64,000 nt of DNA from Setoptus koraiensis (taxonomy: Eukaryota; Arthropoda), in NCBI GenBank assembly GCA_048013815.1, contig CM106585.1, positions 5,518,001 through 5,582,000 of the forward strand. The letters run 5' to 3'. This document shows positions 49,601 through 59,786 of the stretch, one piece after another. The notes below the pieces were generated by a model. The model had not been told where the DNA came from and searched no databases. It saw only the letters and a program-made list of their open reading frames with translations. Position numbers and translations under genes: made by a program. Position 1 is the first letter of the stretch; every line of letters begins with the position of its first letter.

Positions 49601-51472
49601 TGAGTCGCGGCCCGGCGAATTGGGGTATTGCTTGTTGTTGTGCTGTTTTTGCTGGTTCTGTGTGGTTGCGCTGCCCGTCGATGGCGCATTTTGGCGGTTT
49701 CCCGGCTGCCGCGTCTGACTCTTGGCCCTGTTCGTTGGCTGCTGCTGCGAATGGGGCGCCGGCCGTGACTGGCCAGCTGCGGGCTTCGGCTGCTGCGTGT
49801 ACTGGCCCGAATGGTTGCCGGAATGGGGCGAGCGCGAATTCCGGCCCGACTGGCTGTCCGATTTATCAGTGTTGTCGCTTTGGTGGCCTCTGGGCTGGCC
49901 CGAACTGCTGTCGCCCTTGCCGGTCGCCGGGTTGGGCTCGCCGTTTGCCGGAGCGGGCGCGTACGCGGCCGTCGGGTGATCAATGTGGAAATTGGTGCTG
50001 TACGGAGACTGGCTCTTCGGGGTGGCCCGCCTGGCGCCGCCCGCCTGCGACCACTCCTGGCCCTGCGATTTCGAGGCCCGCTGGGGCGCCATGTCAGTGC
50101 TGTTTGCCCGCCGTGCGCCCTTATTGTTGCCCGTCTGCTGCTGCTGCTGATTATCCGTGTCGATTTGGCTAGATCTCGTCTGATCCATTTTTAGTTGAGC
50201 TGGCTGCATGGGGGCCAGTGTCTTGCTGACGTCGGACGTGGCCTGGGTCAGATCGAGCAAATTGTGGGCCGGCCACGAGGCTGTTGCGTCCGCGGCGAAC
50301 TGGATCGGCGAGCTCGGGCCGGCCTGGGCCGGCTGGCCGAAGGCCCAATACGGACTCAGCAGGTTGGCCGACGCCGAATAGAAAGTTTTGTTTGTCTCGC
50401 TGTTGGCCGGCCCGAAACTGTCCGAGCTGCGCACGGTCCCGTCCAACGCGCCGTGCCGGGCGTCGCCCAGTTGGCCCGCGTTGACAGCATAGGGCGCACC
50501 GTCCGCCAGGCTGCGATTGGCCTCTTTTTGCTGCTGCTGTTGTTGCTGCTGCTGCTGTTGCTGCTGATCGAGGGCCCCCTGCAACAGCAACTGATTGTAC
50601 AGGCCGGCCATGAGCGAGTTCCACAATTCGTAGTTGAGCTGGCTGTCGCTGTTGGGCGCCAATTTCGGGCCGGCCGCCTCGAAGGCGGCCGTTTTGCCGG
50701 ATAAATCGCCGGTGGCGAATTGGTCCGCTGATCCGTTCACTGGTGCAGTGGTGGAAAATTGCTTGCTGTTTTCGGCGCTTGCCAGCTCGACAAGGGACGA
50801 GGCGCCCCCGTTCGCATAATTCAGCGCGTACAAGCTGTGCGAGCCATTGCCAGATTGCCGACTGTCGCCCGCCGCCAATCCGTCCACTGACCAATCCACT
50901 GACATGGCGGGCAAATCGTGCGACACTCGCCTCTGTATCATTTGTCTCGATTGGTCTTGTGGTGCCGAAATTGGGGCCAGTTCGCCAGCGGAGGATCGAT
51001 TGGCGATCGATGGTTGCTGTTGCTGATTGTTGCCGCTAGCCGGCGGCTGGGCCTGATTGATGGCGGCCCCAGCCGGGGGCGCCAAAGTTGTGTAGTAATC
51101 GTCGAGCGCCAACGCCGGATCGGTGTTGGAAAAGTCGTCTATTTGCGTCGTCAACGAATGCTTCTGATACGGTGTTTCCGTCGAAGTTTTAACGCCGCTG
51201 CCAATTGCCTCAATTGTGTCGGATATGCTCGTGGCGGCGGCAGTTGAGTTGTTGTGGCTCGTCGTTTCTCTGCCGGAATTGTCGCTGTTGTTTGAGTTGC
51301 CCACTGTTGTAGTATTGTTGGCATGAGTTGAGTTGTTGCTGTTGTTGCTACTAGTCTGCTGGCAAAATATTACGCCGTTCATAAATATCATCGATACTAT
51401 CACAGAAATACTATAAACATTTTTACATATCGTACTTGTTGAGCTGGCCATTTTAAAATTTATTTTCTGCAT
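46685..51472 (-). CDS. Large secreted Gln/Asn/Ser-rich protein, 1595 residues, single exon
   Basis: I do not recognise a family. The ATG at 51472 opens a frame whose first ~35 residues contain a hydrophobic segment (NVYSISVIVSMIFMNGVIFC), read as a signal peptide with cleavage near CQQ. Then come Asn/Thr/Ser-rich sequence, polyQ (13 Gln), Pro/Gln/Ser-rich sequence, His clusters (about residues 975-1000), and a less repetitive middle (PDLDPIPLAATVPGYLIRLP followed by NGQIVAAAM), which could be the conserved core. The last part has WLTPSAFRPIYLSRYYRN and ends ASYQANNADYYT. No Cys-rich domain or second membrane segment is apparent, so an extracellular-matrix or cuticle role is possible but unproven. 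The GC-rich codon use is unlike the neighbouring housekeeping genes. AATAAA at 46507-46512. Confidence 0.75.
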   Translation of the reverse strand: MQKINFKMASSTSTICKNVYSISVIVSMIFMNGVIFCQQTSSNNSNNSTHANNTTTVGNSNNSDNSGRETTSHNNSTAAATSISDTIEAIGSGVKTSTETPYQKHSLTTQIDDFSNTDPALALDDYYTTLAPPAGAAINQAQPPASGNNQQQQPSIANRSSAGELAPISAPQDQSRQMIQRRVSHDLPAMSVDWSVDGLAAGDSRQSGNGSHSLYALNYANGGASSLVELASAENSKQFSTTAPVNGSADQFATGDLSGKTAAFEAAGPKLAPNSDSQLNYELWNSLMAGLYNQLLLQGALDQQQQQQQQQQQQQKEANRSLADGAPYAVNAGQLGDARHGALDGTVRSSDSFGPANSETNKTFYSASANLLSPYWAFGQPAQAGPSSPIQFAADATASWPAHNLLDLTQATSDVSKTLAPMQPAQLKMDQTRSSQIDTDNQQQQQTGNNKGARRANSTDMAPQRASKSQGQEWSQAGGARRATPKSQSPYSTNFHIDHPTAAYAPAPANGEPNPATGKGDSSSGQPRGHQSDNTDKSDSQSGRNSRSPHSGNHSGQYTQQPKPAAGQSRPAPHSQQQPTNRAKSQTRQPGNRQNAPSTGSATTQNQQKQHNNKQYPNSPGRDSSGYRDYAKTTSKLVSSHQAQQPARQPHWTQPHTNKKNARAVPEWAQRQQPPAMVRQQLFKTVYSVPSGYAPAGPSTANQIQLAASNGRPQTRRAKYSEEELDSLRLQLYNSAPQLAGAQHFPGGTTKVFHHLHHLTANPVAPISPVFDAAHKRSIYYTYLPSGAGGSAAAAEFAPDPYTDYNTSDSFIHEAADPFGFPMDTNEALISAYAAGGDPLLTGDDGLAGAGAGTVDDDDDGDLFDSMSASSVFGSANNFNDMSPDETNKLAMQAMEAIANGEAWQDSNLTDASALSGYFASGGGGPGGDSVAAAAAAAQHNYNSYNYYDHNRANGYLQGAANHHHHVNHHHHHMLNHDHHSLPVQHNSAAGGWFGDSTSSSGHHESVVRPPSAQATVPVGPPAGASSGSPFGPTGVGGVGGPYKWALARMPDLDPIPLAATVPGYLIRLPNGQIVAAAMTNSVSIQGIQKSLLGKNFKFKNQHNKRYNSNRFSFHPSSRQQSAYEGYEVPAAGGAGALSHAALDPANIIPALTSPESSLAQTIMNKLLPRSAGSSIGSANSLNRNTQEPSEPEVAGPAGLSDYQVYSAAWQAEQDGLQQQHLMHSNMSSSGGRLRNVAYIDVPVVEVSSGEADADAADMPEPGAGVRPAEQRRRRTMPALSLTNAFKVRDWLTPSAFRPIYLSRYYRNSDNGGGGDNNNNGAQKKKYVELSDDDFGLGNSDQSVDSQQQQQQQPFKTRAAGLKNLLFPAFANNAAPAYYSDAGNRRAVSSARRQHVVAYPTYDLIEPASPLLAPTNKWHDAGKTLNNRNNNSNNNNRQSAGFGDILHKFTNLFIGDNNNNGADSNLAHNSHPWPVGRAGGDSSSRAGGDLAEPADVRARTRDAGPIRLRHAGPVMMATRRERRSRATPDTLFQSDPVPKAAHGPTVGNGPTAGNRTAQLMDILFTRPMYKIAASLWTSLSDKLASYQANNADYYT

Positions 51473-51619
51473 TGGCACCTAATTACACACGCTTAGAATT
51501 AACGTCATTATATACTACAAACTAAACAAAATAAACGGTAATGTTATTTCGGCAACGGCACTCAAGTTGGTTGGTCATTTGCAAATTGTTTCATGTAGTC
51601 GCGTGCACATTCTGAAAAG

Positions 51620-51790
51620 TCATTTCGTTGCAAAACGTTTCCACGGATATGTGACGGCGCTGCCGATGACGACGCCGATTCGGATCTGATTTATCGATTT
51701 GTCGATGATCATCTGTTCTTGTTTGGTCATCATATCTTTGGGCAAGTTTCGAGGCTCGTTTCGAGGATCGACTTTTTTGCCTGCCTGACT
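51620..51790 (-). CDS. Candidate 3' exon of a small gene
   Basis: A minus-strand frame ending at 51620 reads AGKKVDPRNEPRNLPKDMMT, then QEQMIIDKSINQIRIGVVIG and SAVTYPWKRFATK. This looks like a real protein end with one possible membrane segment, and acceptor-like cag sites lie near 51785. I could not find the upstream exon or name the family. Confidence 0.25.
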   Translation of the reverse strand, partial: SQAGKKVDPRNEPRNLPKDMMTKQEQMIIDKSINQIRIGVVIGSAVTYPWKRFATK

Positions 51791-52387
51791 GACTTGCGTC
51801 AGCCTCGCAAACAAAGATCAATGTCGTGCTCCAATTATAGCGACAACGGAGACAATTGCAACAATTGAAATCCCTGACCTACTGTGCAGCCACCAATCGC
51901 TGAGGATGTATGCGCACTCATTGTGCACTCATTGTCGCCATAATTAACTTTTCGAAGCCTTTTCATCATTATTGTTGCCTGCTGACCACCAGCACGGTCT
52001 GACCACTGGCCGTTGGAAAACGCCATTAAATAGGCCGCGTTCTTAATTGCTCGCGAGCACTGCGACACAAGCCTGACCACAACAATGCGTCGATCGGAGA
52101 AATAGCCCAGAAATTTCGAAAAGAAGTTTCGATTGACAACGAAGCGGCAACCATGCAGCAATCAGCAAAACAAATACGATTGATGATTCAATTTCGTCAC
52201 AATTGGGTCAATTTCTCCGCCAGATGCCGAGCCGGAAGGCATTTCTGGCAACAGTGTCCGTGTCTACAGTGGCTCAATCTCTAAATGGGTGGAAGTGATT
52301 TTTAGAATGAGCTGCATCCGTGCTCATCGGCAAACCTGTTATGGCGCCCGATTGGTGCGCCAAAATTGTCGCTCGTCCGTATTTCGT

Positions 52388-52456
52388 TGGATATATCATT
52401 GGATATTTCATTGGAAATATCATTGGATATTTCATTGGATATTTCATTGGATATCA
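52388..52456. repeat. 12-base GGATATTTCATT tandem repeat
   Basis: Nearly six copies, two with a ggatatatcatt or ggaaatatcatt variant. The unit keeps a frame open, giving a WIFHWIFH-type peptide that I do not accept. Confidence 0.9.
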
Positions 52457-52706
52457 CTCATCATTACTATTTGTGGCGGTGGTGTGTGTTCCGCATTTGT
52501 GTGGACCAACGCGTCGCGTTGAGTGTCACACCGAATAGGTGACATTGTTGTGTTTTTGTCAGCAGCGCATTATCTCACATGTCGAAACACAAAAGAGTTA
52601 AGATGAATTTTTATATTTATTTTATACATTTGTATTGTTTGCACCAAGACACCAATTTGTTCCCAAGTCCGAATGACACCGATTTGTAATTGTGCCAATT
52701 ATGCTA

Positions 52707-55700
52707 ATGAGATTTCTGGAATGGCATTTGACAGTAGCTATTGTTTGTTTGTGCCTGGCGAGACGTCCGATGGAATGCAAAGGTAAAAGCAAGCCCATTG
52801 TGTGAATTGGCCGCCAGCAATGACCAATCATCACTAATGTGACACTAATATGACAATAATATTCCGATGAAACCACTCATGTCCGAAAATGTTTTCCCCC
52901 CATTTCTGCTGATCGCTCCGTAGCAGCGAGTTTAGTTTTTCCCAGCCTAACCAATAAATTGCACACCAAGGTGCTCGTGTCCATCACCAGTTACGACAAT
53001 CAGGTAAATAGCTATCCGATGGAACAATTTACAACATAAACAATTTACAACATAAACAATTTACAATGTAAACAATAGCGCAACAATTGAGTAAACTTAG
53101 GCAATTCTAACGGAAATTCTCCTGTTTGTTTGTCCGTTCCTCGCGCATCTACGTCAGTCGCAGGGCAATTCGTATCTGATTGACGAAATCTACAGTGATC
53201 TGTCGTCCCGAGTGACAGTGACGAAAATCGATGGTGGCCGCATTCTCGCAAATGACCAATCGCCAGAGTTGAGCGAGCTTCAGTCGCAATCGACAACGAC
53301 TTACATAACCAGAACAAATCATCAGCACAGTGTGTTCAAGATAAGTCCCGGAGCCGAATGCCAGTCACGAGCAATAGACAATTACGTAATTGACGAGCTC
53401 ACTGAGCCGTTGTCGCCGTTCATTTTCGACAAGCCAGACGAACACGGCGCAATTATCGGGCCCACGCAAGTGATAATTTTTCTTCAGCGGCACTCGGATC
53501 AATTTGGCCCCGAAGTGGCACAATCGACCGCAACGGTGACACATCGCGGCATTGTTTGTCGCGAATATCTATTCACGTTGCGCGTAGAAAGAACAACAGG
53601 CTCGGATTTATCCCCGATTATGCTAATTGTGTCGTATTTTGTGCCAGAGTCATTGCAGTTGGGTTCAGGCGACGTACCGGACGCGCCTGTTGCAATTAGC
53701 CTAAGCGCGGCCACCGGCATCCAGCGCCAAATGAGCGTCTATTTCGATTTTCTGGTCATGAAGAAGAGCTCCGTCCACTCAACCTCGGAGGCGTTTCTGG
53801 TGAGTTCCGGTCACTTTACGATATCGATAATCATTTCGAAACGCAATGCGCTAACCTGAAAATTGTCCGTCTCGCAAAAATCTCGCAAAAATCCCGCGAA
53901 AATCTCGCAAAAATCTCGCAGTTGCCCGCCGGAATCGGATGCAGCGACATCAGCAGCCTGGCAACGAGCAAAAACTTGATATATGGCATCAATGAGAGTT
54001 TCATGGCCAAAGTGACCAGACAATCGTTTGATTATCGCGCGGGCGACGCGAGACAGCTGTACAAGAGCACCAGCACGGTCGCCTTCAACAAGGCCAAGCA
54101 AGTGGCCAGCATCAGATACGACGACTGCAAGACGAAGGTCATCGTCGACCTCAATTCGCGACTGGCCCACTATATCGACACAAACGAGGACACTACGGCG
54201 GCCAGCAATTTGACCGCTTCCGGTCTGGGCAATCGCTGCTCGGCCATCCAATTGGACGGATACAAATCCATCAAATCCATGACGCTCGCCGAATTCCTGG
54301 GCCTCGGTCAGGTCGCCCTGCTGGGCCGGGCCTCCATTGAGGGCCATCACGAGTGTTACGTGTACGAAAGCAAGCTCACCGGGCCGGCCTTGCCGCTGTT
54401 CTTTTCGCCCCTCAGAGAACAGAAATTGTCCGAGCCGCCCTACAGCTCGTTCAGTTTGTACGTTGTGATTTACATTGCGCACCGAACAATGGACAATGGT
54501 GGGCGCCAAAACAATAGTGGCCCGGCACAAACATCGCCAATTACGACATTTCCGCGCCGCATAGAGATTTACAAGCGAAGCAGCGCGAGCCGCTCGCTAC
54601 AATCGACCCTGTTGGAGCGGCTCGACTTGGGTGAATTCGTTTGGAGGGAGCAATACTCTGTGGAAACGAACGAGGAGATGTCGCTGCTGAAAGTGGACGA
54701 TTGCTGCAACTTGCAAACAATTCAACGGCCCACTCAGGTGCAGATAATTGCAAAATTTGCCTCGGACATCAACACGCAACTGCTGATAAATGCCGCCCAG
54801 CGGAACATTGTCGACTCATTTGAGGCGCTCCTGCTCAGCAGGCTGTCGGTGCCCTCGCCCCAGATAACGGCCGTTGAGCTGCAGGCCAAATCGGGGGGCC
54901 AGATTCACTTTGAGGCCACCATAGCGGATTATCCGAGCTCGCAAACGCGCCTCATCTACATCGGCAATGGCGCAATTGTCGACGGCGCCTCAAGCGAGCT
55001 GGAACATTTGACTCTCGACAGGGAAAAATATTTGACGCGCGACAATTGTCTGCTGAGGGCCTCGCTGAATCAAAACGTTCAATTTGTGTCCTATTGTTAC
55101 ACTTCCGGCGGCGGCGGCGGCGCCGCAGAGCAGTCAGCGCCGCAGATATTGTGTTTGGCTCTCAACACGGCACGGATAAGCGAAAAGGTGGGAGGCCCGT
55201 GCGAATATTATTCTGTGGAGCGCACATACAGGGATTTTGTGGATCATGGCAGCAGCAAAATGCAGTTGGTTCACAGACTGTTGGAAGGGGGCGCAGAGAC
55301 GCTTAAGAACGCACAAATCACGGTGGAACTGAACCAATTCAAACAGGCCAGTTTCGTCAGAAACAGGGCCTTCGCAACGGTGGCCTCGAGCATATTCTTT
55401 GCGCCCGTCGAGCAGCACCTCATACTCAGCTCGGTTTGCTACAAAATAATTAGCGCCATTGACAGAGCCTCGCTCACGGGTCGCTATTATCAGGCGAAAA
55501 CTGCCAAAACTTTGCGCCAGTGTCACCTGTTGTGCAACAGTCGGCTATCATGCCACTCCTATTCATACTGTGGCTCGCTGGTCAGCGATTCTAGCGAATG
55601 CATTCTGTCCGATTTGGCCCTTTTGCCTGGCTCTGTCGAGCAGGCAAAACTCCGACAAACGCTCACCAAATACCTGGCGCCAGTGGTCAGGCGAACAGTG

Positions 55701-56576
55701 GCATCTGTTGAATTAGACTCGTCCGTCTACACGTTCGAGACCAACGCCAACTGTCAGTTGCGCCAAAAAGATTACACGAAACTGTTCTCGAAATCGGCCG
55801 GCCAAACAATGCTCGTAGCCAATGGAAATTCCCCGCGCCGCACCAGTATTAATTCTTGCGCGGCCAGTTGTGCCATGAATGCCACCAATTGTCTCAAGAT
55901 GGCCTACTGCTACAAGTTCCAAGCGTGCTACCTGGAGCACCAATTCGCCGAGGCCAACATAAACCGTTTTTCCTCAAAATCGAAACAATTAATTGACGAT
56001 TCGTCACTGGTCGACGACCACTGCTTGATTTACGACAGAAAATTCGCATCGCTGTACTCGCTGACTCGCAGAAAAGCAATTGTTGACAACGGAGCCAACT
56101 CGGGATCAACTGAACCCAATTTCGGCACGGTGTCACTCAAGTTGGCCGATACGAGGCCCGAAATATGCGCCAAGTCCTGCTCCAGCGAATTGGGCCCAAA
56201 ATGTCTGGCGTTCGATCATTGTAAAACCAGAACCAAGAGTAAGCCGGACTATTGCAAATTCGCTATTGTTGCGTCCAATGGCACCGGGCCAGGCCAACAA
56301 AACTTGCCGCTAGAGACAAATTCGGATTGCGATCACTACGAAAAAGAACAGCACACCTCGTTGGAGTGGCAAGATCAATCGACCGAAGAGGACAACGGGC
56401 AAAACATCGAACAATTATCTGTTCGAACCACACAAATATCCTATTTGATTACAACACTGTCGTGTGTGACACTTGCCACAATAGCCTTCATTGTCACATA
56501 TCGAGCCTTCGTTGTTGAGACGTACGAAAGATTCAGGCAAGATAGCGAAAATTTTGAGCTGTCCGCTAGAGGCTAG
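52707..56576 (+). CDS. Type I membrane protein with PAN/Apple domains and LolA-like region, four exons
   Basis: Exons 52707-52782, 52924-53003, 53164-53799 and 53922-56576 join in phase (1, 0, 0) to 1148 residues. Exon 1 is a signal peptide (HLTVAIVCLCLA). The ectodomain contains a LolA-like stretch (LAEFLGLGQVALLGRASIEG, then HHECYVYES), which resembles the recurring G-x-x-C-x-V-[WY]-E motif of chelicerate and nematode secreted proteins. Three Cys-rich PAN/Apple-type modules follow at about 769-812, 874-940 and 963-1055, with the CxxLC...CxxYxYC pattern. One membrane helix (about 1100-1124) precedes a short cytosolic tail. The second acceptor is tagcag (NAGNAG), so two forms differing by one Ala are possible. 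The last intron is a ctcgcaaaaat repeat. AATAAA at 56760-56765. Ligand unknown. Confidence 0.75.
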
Positions 56577-56991
56577 AGTAAATCTCGCAACTTTGTCAAA
56601 TTATCCAGCGGCGCATTGCTGCAAATGCCTGTTTGATTGCTCACATTCTCTGGACACCCAAACATCCGATCAGCATTCGGTGTCATGCTATTGTAACAGG
56701 AATTTACAAACAATGTTGTAGCCAACTTTCGGCCCCGAGTATGTCACTCTGCCGGTAGAAATAAATGGCGATTGTATACAAATGTATATTGTTTTATTTT
56801 TGTAAGTGCGACACTTAGTTGCCGATGAAATTGGCCCGAGATGCTTCGAAGAACCGAACTTCCGCAGTTCGGTGCACCCTTCATGCAAACGGCTTCAGAC
56901 CATCCGAGCCAGATCATCTGAGTCAGATGGTTTCTCAGTGAAGCTCGCACGTTTCACCGAATTCGCTTCAGTCGGGCAGGCGCGTTTTTAT

Positions 56992-57749
56992 TCATCGGGC
57001 ATTGTCGCGGCAGATGGGACATGTCAGAGACTGGGTATCGAGCATCATTAGTCGGGGCGGCAGAAGGTTCGGAAGGTGATTACTTGATGATTTATCTATT
57101 ACATAATAATAAATTTGGATTGATAAAACATTTCTAGTGAACTCACCGTCTGGAGCCATGTTTTCACACACGTTCGATGAAATGTGTGGCCACATCTGAG
57201 ACTTGCCCGCTTTTGGTCCGGCTCGTGCGCCTCCAAGCAAATGGCACACTCTGGCGTTAGGTTTTTCACAACTTCCGCCCGCAGATCCGATTCGTCAATG
57301 AGGTCAGTATCCACGAGATACTTTTCGATGTTGTCATTTTGATTTGACATTTTATCCAGTGTGGCCTGTCGAGACTCCTCGAATAAATTTGACAATATTC
57401 TCTCGAAATCATCGTCATTCAAAGCGAAATCGCCCGCTGGAAAATATACCGCCGGGCTGTTGCTTTCTGCAATGTTTCTTGCATTGTAATATCCATGGTG
57501 ATACCTACTCCCAGTCCCTGTTTCAATATCTGAGTGTCTCTCAGACTGTCTCGAGGCCCTTTCGAAGGTTGTGCCGTCGGCTGAACGATCAGAACGATTC
57601 AAAAACTCTCTTATCATAGCGTCTATAGTTGGATTACCAGTTCCATGTAGTGATCTGTCTCTATCCAGAGGTGCCCCGTAAGATTCCTGTGTTATTGTCA
57701 CTAATGCAAGTAGTAAAACTAGCAAGCTGACTGAATTGATGAGCTCCAT
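56992..57749 (-). CDS. RING-H2 E3 ligase with N-terminal hydrophobic segment
   Basis: Exon 1 is 57749-57147 and exon 2 57030-56992, with donor GTGAGT and acceptor cccag in phase 0; 213 residues. The start is the ATG at 57749. Residues 1-25 (INSVSLLVLLLALVTITQ) are a signal peptide or anchor. The RING-H2 finger fills the C-terminus: CAIC, then C-GH-FH-C and W, and the splice supplies CPICR, so exon 2 provides the last two zinc ligands. RING-H2 proteins of this shape transfer ubiquitin from E2 enzymes and act in the cytosol. PA-TM-RING relatives have a second membrane segment before the RING, absent here. AATAAA (56987-56992) starts at the last base of the stop codon. Confidence 0.8.
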
Positions 57750-58445
57750 TTCTGTAACCAAATTTCTGGTGCTTGAATTGATAACGTGCAGTCGAGAAGC
57801 AGTAACAGTTTGACAAATTGGTCACCAATTCGCCCTCGCTATTTAAAACTAGATTTAGATCGCTCAGTTTGTAAAAAGAAACGTTCGGCTCGAATGAAAA
57901 AAAAAGTTTCCCCCCACGATCGTCATTCGATAGATCGTCGATGATTCGTCGTGTATTATTGTGTTACTTAATTGCATTGCGACTTTGCTTGTGATCGCCA
58001 CTATGAGCTCTGCAGGAGTTCTCGTGTTTCCAAAACAACATGTTGTTGCATGTAATATTCATGAATAATTTTAATCATACGAAGCAATGTGTTGTGACCA
58101 AAAAACCCCAAGTTTATCTCAGATCTTTCTAATTTCGTCAAACGACTTGTGACGGTCTTCAGACTGGAAGGCCATCCATCGTGAAATGGGACGATTCGCA
58201 TCTATGCAACACTATCTCGAACAACCGGATGATACTATTAATAGATCAAACTCACTGATAGGTTATAAGTGATAAGTGTCGCGTCAGAAAGAGCAGATCC
58301 AGTTTAGTGCGGGGGGCATCAGTTGAGTCACTACTGTTGACTCATTTTTAAGAAACAAGACCATTGATGTCGATGTGAGAAAGCTATTTGGCAGTTCGAC
58401 TAGCAGAATCAAAAGCTCACAGTTAAAACAAACAAAAAATCGAAG
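57750..58445. other. Divergent spacer between RING and ankyrin genes
   Basis: Contains the RING gene promoter (a TTTAAATAG TATA-like element near 57840 on the minus strand) and the ankyrin gene 5' region. No further coding signal. Confidence 0.5.
58324..58344. promoter_or_regulatory. Paired AP-1-type sites
   Basis: TGAGTCA (58324-58330) and TGACTCA (58338-58344) are both exact AP-1/TRE consensus sites, arranged as an inverted repeat around a 7-base spacer about 100 bases before the ankyrin start. Confidence 0.4.
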
Positions 58446-59786
58446 ATGGAAGAAGCCGATTTTCCTGTATTTTCTTGTATACTCCATGAAGCAGCCAGGA
58501 AAGCTGATTTAGATGTGATAGAAACTTTACTTCACCTCAAAGACACACAGGTCAATTCTAGACTTAGATATGGTTACACTCCTTTGCATATAGCAGCTCG
58601 AGGAGGCCATTTAAAAATAGTGAGAGCATTGCTCGAACACGAAAAAACGCAAGTCAATTTAGTATGTGGTATTGGTCGTACCGCACTCCATCTGGCAGCA
58701 GATCGAAATCACGTAGAAGTAGTTAAGATGTTGCTAACAGTTAAAGGTATACAAGTTAACTCTCGAGATAAACATGGATCAGCCCCACTGCACCTAGCAG
58801 TGAAAAATAATCATTTAGAAGTAGTTAAGGCACTACTAACAGTTAAGGATATACAAGTTAACCCGCGAGATGAAGATTGGGGGTCAACCCCACTGCTTCT
58901 AGCAGTAGAAAGAAATCATGTCGAAATAGTGAAACTTCTATTGTCATCCAGAAATATTAAGGTCAATTTGAGAGACAAATACGGTTCCTCCTGTCGTTTT
59001 TTAATCTCCTATTATAAGAGTGAAAAACGCTTGAGAGAAGATTTGGGTTCTACCCCCTTGTATGTCGCAGCAAAGGCAGGCAATTTAGAACTGGTGGAAA
59101 TCCTACTTTCGGCTAAAGACATAAAGGTCAATTTGAAATGTGCACACTACTATGAACCTCCTGTTGATACAGGAGATTATGGAGATTATGGAGTTTATTA
59201 TTATGAAGATTATTGGGAAGATGAACATTGGCCGGACTATATAGTTTCTACTCCATTACATGAAGCGATAAAAGAAGGTCATTCAGAAATCGTGAAAGCT
59301 TTACTCAAGTGCACCGATATTCAATTGAATTTGAAAGATACTAAGGGATATAGTCCACTCGATCTAGCAATAATTTATAAAACGAATGGGGAACCAATCC
59401 TCAGAGCTCTAATTCAGCATAAAGATATAAATGTTAATAAGCAAGATAAAAGAGGGTTTACTTTACTCCATAGAGTCGTTGAAAACGGTAATTTACAAGC
59501 AGCGAAAGTGTTATTGTCAGATAAGGATATTCAAGTCAATTTGCAAGATGAAGATGGGAATACTCCTCTTCATTTGGCAGTAAAACGTAGTGGAAGTTGT
59601 GATCTGGTGAAAGCTCTGGTTGGGCATGAAGATATTCAGGTTAATTTGAAAAATAAAGATGGATGTGCTCCACTCGATTTAGCAAGGACCATATTGGGTT
59701 GTGGAGGCGAACTTAAGACAGGAATACTGCTCGGAGCTAGAGGTATTCATGTTGGATTTAATCAGGTTCCTGGTCCGCGTTTTTAA
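58446..59786 (+). CDS. Ankyrin-repeat protein, 446 residues, intronless
   Basis: About ten ankyrin repeats fill almost the whole protein. They have the usual GxTPLHxAxxxGHxxIVxxLL core, and most end in a recurring [KD]DIQVN segment. The fifth repeat is interrupted by an ISYYKSEKRLRED insert, and a Tyr/Asp/Glu-rich insert (DYGDYGVYYYEDYWEDEHWP) lies near residue 255. There is no signal peptide, membrane helix or other domain, so it is probably a cytosolic binding protein; its partner is unknown. The start context gaagATGG is good. The repeat style and lack of introns recall bacterial-symbiont and arthropod ankyrin proteins alike; base composition matches neighbouring genes. Confidence 0.8.
   Translation: MEEADFPVFSCILHEAARKADLDVIETLLHLKDTQVNSRLRYGYTPLHIAARGGHLKIVRALLEHEKTQVNLVCGIGRTALHLAADRNHVEVVKMLLTVKGIQVNSRDKHGSAPLHLAVKNNHLEVVKALLTVKDIQVNPRDEDWGSTPLLLAVERNHVEIVKLLLSSRNIKVNLRDKYGSSCRFLISYYKSEKRLREDLGSTPLYVAAKAGNLELVEILLSAKDIKVNLKCAHYYEPPVDTGDYGDYGVYYYEDYWEDEHWPDYIVSTPLHEAIKEGHSEIVKALLKCTDIQLNLKDTKGYSPLDLAIIYKTNGEPILRALIQHKDINVNKQDKRGFTLLHRVVENGNLQAAKVLLSDKDIQVNLQDEDGNTPLHLAVKRSGSCDLVKALVGHEDIQVNLKNKDGCAPLDLARTILGCGGELKTGILLGARGIHVGFNQVPGPRF

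Noticed and set aside
47288-49603. Two long plus-strand open frames (369 and 390 codons) opposite the 1595-residue secreted gene
   Set aside because: They are antisense frames held open by GC-rich codon bias of the minus-strand gene; composition is Arg/Val/Gly-rich without motifs or start context.
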